Of a stretch of 64,000 nucleotides of DNA, positions 62,957 to 64,000 are shown piece after piece; position 1 is the stretch's first letter, and the number at the start of each line of letters is the position of its first letter. The stretch is from Flavobacterium phragmitis (GTDB lineage Bacteria; Bacteroidota; Bacteroidia; Flavobacteriales; Flavobacteriaceae). The DNA is taken from NCBI RefSeq assembly GCF_900112575.1, contig NZ_FOMH01000015.1, positions 1-64,000 on the forward strand. The letters run 5' to 3'. Made by a program: the position numbers and the translations under genes. The notes below the pieces were generated by a model, which was not told where the DNA came from, made no database searches, and was given only the letters and a program-made list of their open reading frames with translations.

Positions 62957-63481
62957 ATGTCATATGAATATCAATTAACAGTAACAAGATATTATACCCA
63001 AAGATATGTAATGATTGGTGTTGGTTCTTCAGATTTAGATCAAGCATCATCTTTATCTGAAATGTCAATAGATGAGATTACAAAGACGCTAGCAGAATTA
63101 AATGCGGTTATTTCTGGTGGCCTTGAGTATTTAGATTGGGGTACAGACTTGTTTCATGTATTTTCTGAAGCAACAGTATCTCGATATGGAGATTTTGACA
63201 AAGTAGAAAGATATGAAGTATCTACGATAGGCTTGAGAGATTTTTTAATAGAACTTAAGAGATTCAAAGAACAATGTCTTGCAGGTGATTATTATAAAGT
63301 CCTAATTGGTGAAGCCTTCGCTGCAATAAAAGTCAATCCATCAAAATATAAAAGATGGCCAACATCAGATACTCATTTTTTAATTACTTTGAATAATACA
63401 ATTTTTAGTTTAATATTAGAATCTAATGATTTCAATCTAACACAAAATCAGTATGTTGCTCAATTAGAAAGAGAATTTTAA
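62957..63481 (+). CDS. Putative immunity protein
   Basis: A 174-aa soluble, acidic protein without signal peptide or membrane helix (LDQASSLSEMSIDEITKTLA). It starts 28 bp after the toxin-like gene on the same strand, the usual place and size of an immunity gene. I do not recognise a family. If the partner is an EndoU-type RNase, the protein would act in the cytoplasm, as the lack of signal fits. Evidence is position, size and solubility. Confidence 0.6.
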   Translation: MSYEYQLTVTRYYTQRYVMIGVGSSDLDQASSLSEMSIDEITKTLAELNAVISGGLEYLDWGTDLFHVFSEATVSRYGDFDKVERYEVSTIGLRDFLIELKRFKEQCLAGDYYKVLIGEAFAAIKVNPSKYKRWPTSDTHFLITLNNTIFSLILESNDFNLTQNQYVAQLEREF

Positions 63482-63487
63482 TAACGA

Positions 63488-63524
63488 TTCCCCCGCTAGC
63501 GCGAGCGTCTCGCTCGTGAACGCA
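63488..63524. repeat. REP-like palindrome upstream of the RAYT gene
   Basis: A GC-rich dyad CGAGCG (63502-63507), loop TCT, CGCTCG (63511-63516) in otherwise AT-rich DNA. Such REP elements flank RAYT transposase genes and are their substrates. This is the only GC-rich palindrome of the kind seen in the window. Confidence 0.7.
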
Positions 63525-63555
63525 AAGTATTTCTTACATTAGCTCAAAATAATAA

Positions 63556-64000
63556 ATGAGCAGAAAATACAAATTTGGAGATAGAACTGGAGCTTACTTT
63601 ATAAGTTTTGCTACGGTATTTTGAATAGATGTTTTTACAAGAGAAGAGTATTTTGGGAGCATTGTAGAATCATTAGACTACTGCAGAAAGAACAAAGGAA
63701 TGGAGATTTATGGTTATTGTATCATACCTAGTCATATTCATTTAATTTTCAGATCTGAAAATGGAGATCCTTCTGGTCTTATTAGAGATTTTAAAGGTTT
63801 TACCTCAAGGAAAATGCTCAAAGCAATTGAAGAAAATCCACAAGAAAGCAGAAAAGAATGGATGCTTTGGATGTTTGAAAGAGCTGGAAAGAAAAACAGC
63901 AATGTAAAATTCAGGCAGTTTTGGCAACAAAACAACAAACCTATTGAAATTTGGTCTTTAAAAGTTTTTGAGCAAAAATTAAATTATATTCATAACAACC
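63556..64000 (+). pseudogene. RAYT (REP-associated tyrosine transposase) with in-frame stop, cut by window edge
   Basis: From ATG 63556, the frame encodes MSRKYKFGDRTGAYFISFAT, then a TGA at 63622-63624, then continues in frame with IDVFTREEYFGSIVESLDYC, the HxH motif PSHIHLIF and the FKGFTSRK block, to the window edge. RAYT proteins normally carry Trp at the stop position (TGG to TGA), so it is a nonsense mutation. HUH/Y1 transposases of this type move REP elements. The frame is otherwise intact, so the loss seems recent or the downstream part starts at a later ATG. The gene continues outside the window. Confidence 0.85.

Noticed and set aside
52571..63481. Complete Mu-like or lambda-like prophage
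   Set aside because: No transposase, integrase, terminase, capsid or tail gene is found; only control, small and lysis genes remain.

Overview
The window looks like a chromosomal segment of a Flavobacterium-like member of the Bacteroidota. The evidence is the AT-rich DNA, SusC/SusD proteins, TAnnTTTG-type promoters, weak Shine-Dalgarno sites, and many secreted glycoside hydrolases with Bacteroidota-type signal peptides. No rRNA, tRNA or CRISPR array was seen.

Region 1 (1-31567, all minus strand) is a very large polysaccharide utilization locus transcribed right to left. SusC and SusD come first, followed by a hairpin. Then come a GH43, an SGNH esterase, a CE6/CE1/CE1 multi-esterase, a GH115 alpha-glucuronidase, a GH95, a GH127/GH146 beta-L-arabinofuranosidase, another GH43, a GH3, two coupled GH31s, two tandem GH43-CBM6 paralogs, and a GH97 cut by the window edge. 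This mix fits a heavily decorated glucuronoarabinoxylan: acetyl, feruloyl or other acyl, glucuronyl, arabinosyl, alpha-xylosyl and L-galactosyl or fucosyl side chains are removed, then xylose is released. No backbone endo-xylanase is visible in the window.

Region 2 (31568-44700) is the control and supplementary part. It holds a NUDIX-WHD regulator with a cytoplasmic GH43, a LacI regulator, a second GH3 followed by transketolase (entry of pentoses into central metabolism), a LuxR-type regulator, a DUF1349 protein and a second GH97. Five copies of an ACAATCGRTTGT-like palindrome lie in front of susC, the cytoplasmic GH43 operon and the plus-strand GH3. They probably form the LacI regulon of this locus.

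Region 3 (45154-52304) holds ordinary and island genes: a secreted alpha/beta hydrolase, a convergent type II restriction-modification pair (putative PD-(D/E)XK nuclease and C5-cytosine methyltransferase), a CPA2-type cation/proton antiporter coupled to a lipoprotein, and an L,D-transpeptidase-like protein.

Region 4 (52571-63481) is the most unusual part. A CI/LexA-like S24 repressor diverges from a plus-strand phage-derived operon. Two near-identical 16-bp palindromes lie there, one between the -33 and -7 boxes of the operon promoter and one inside the repressor gene. The operon carries small phage-type genes including a DUF3164-like protein, a structured-RNA candidate, then a lysis cassette (membrane protein, CHAP endolysin, and a lipoprotein with a C-terminal membrane helix, i.e. 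unimolecular-spanin topology). It ends with a 718-aa protein, a 1158-aa polymorphic-toxin-like protein with an EndoU-like C-terminus, and a putative immunity gene. No capsid, tail, terminase, integrase or transposase gene is present. My inference is a domesticated phage control and lysis module that releases a toxin. The window ends in a RAYT (REP-associated tyrosine transposase) with an in-frame stop, preceded by a REP-like palindrome.
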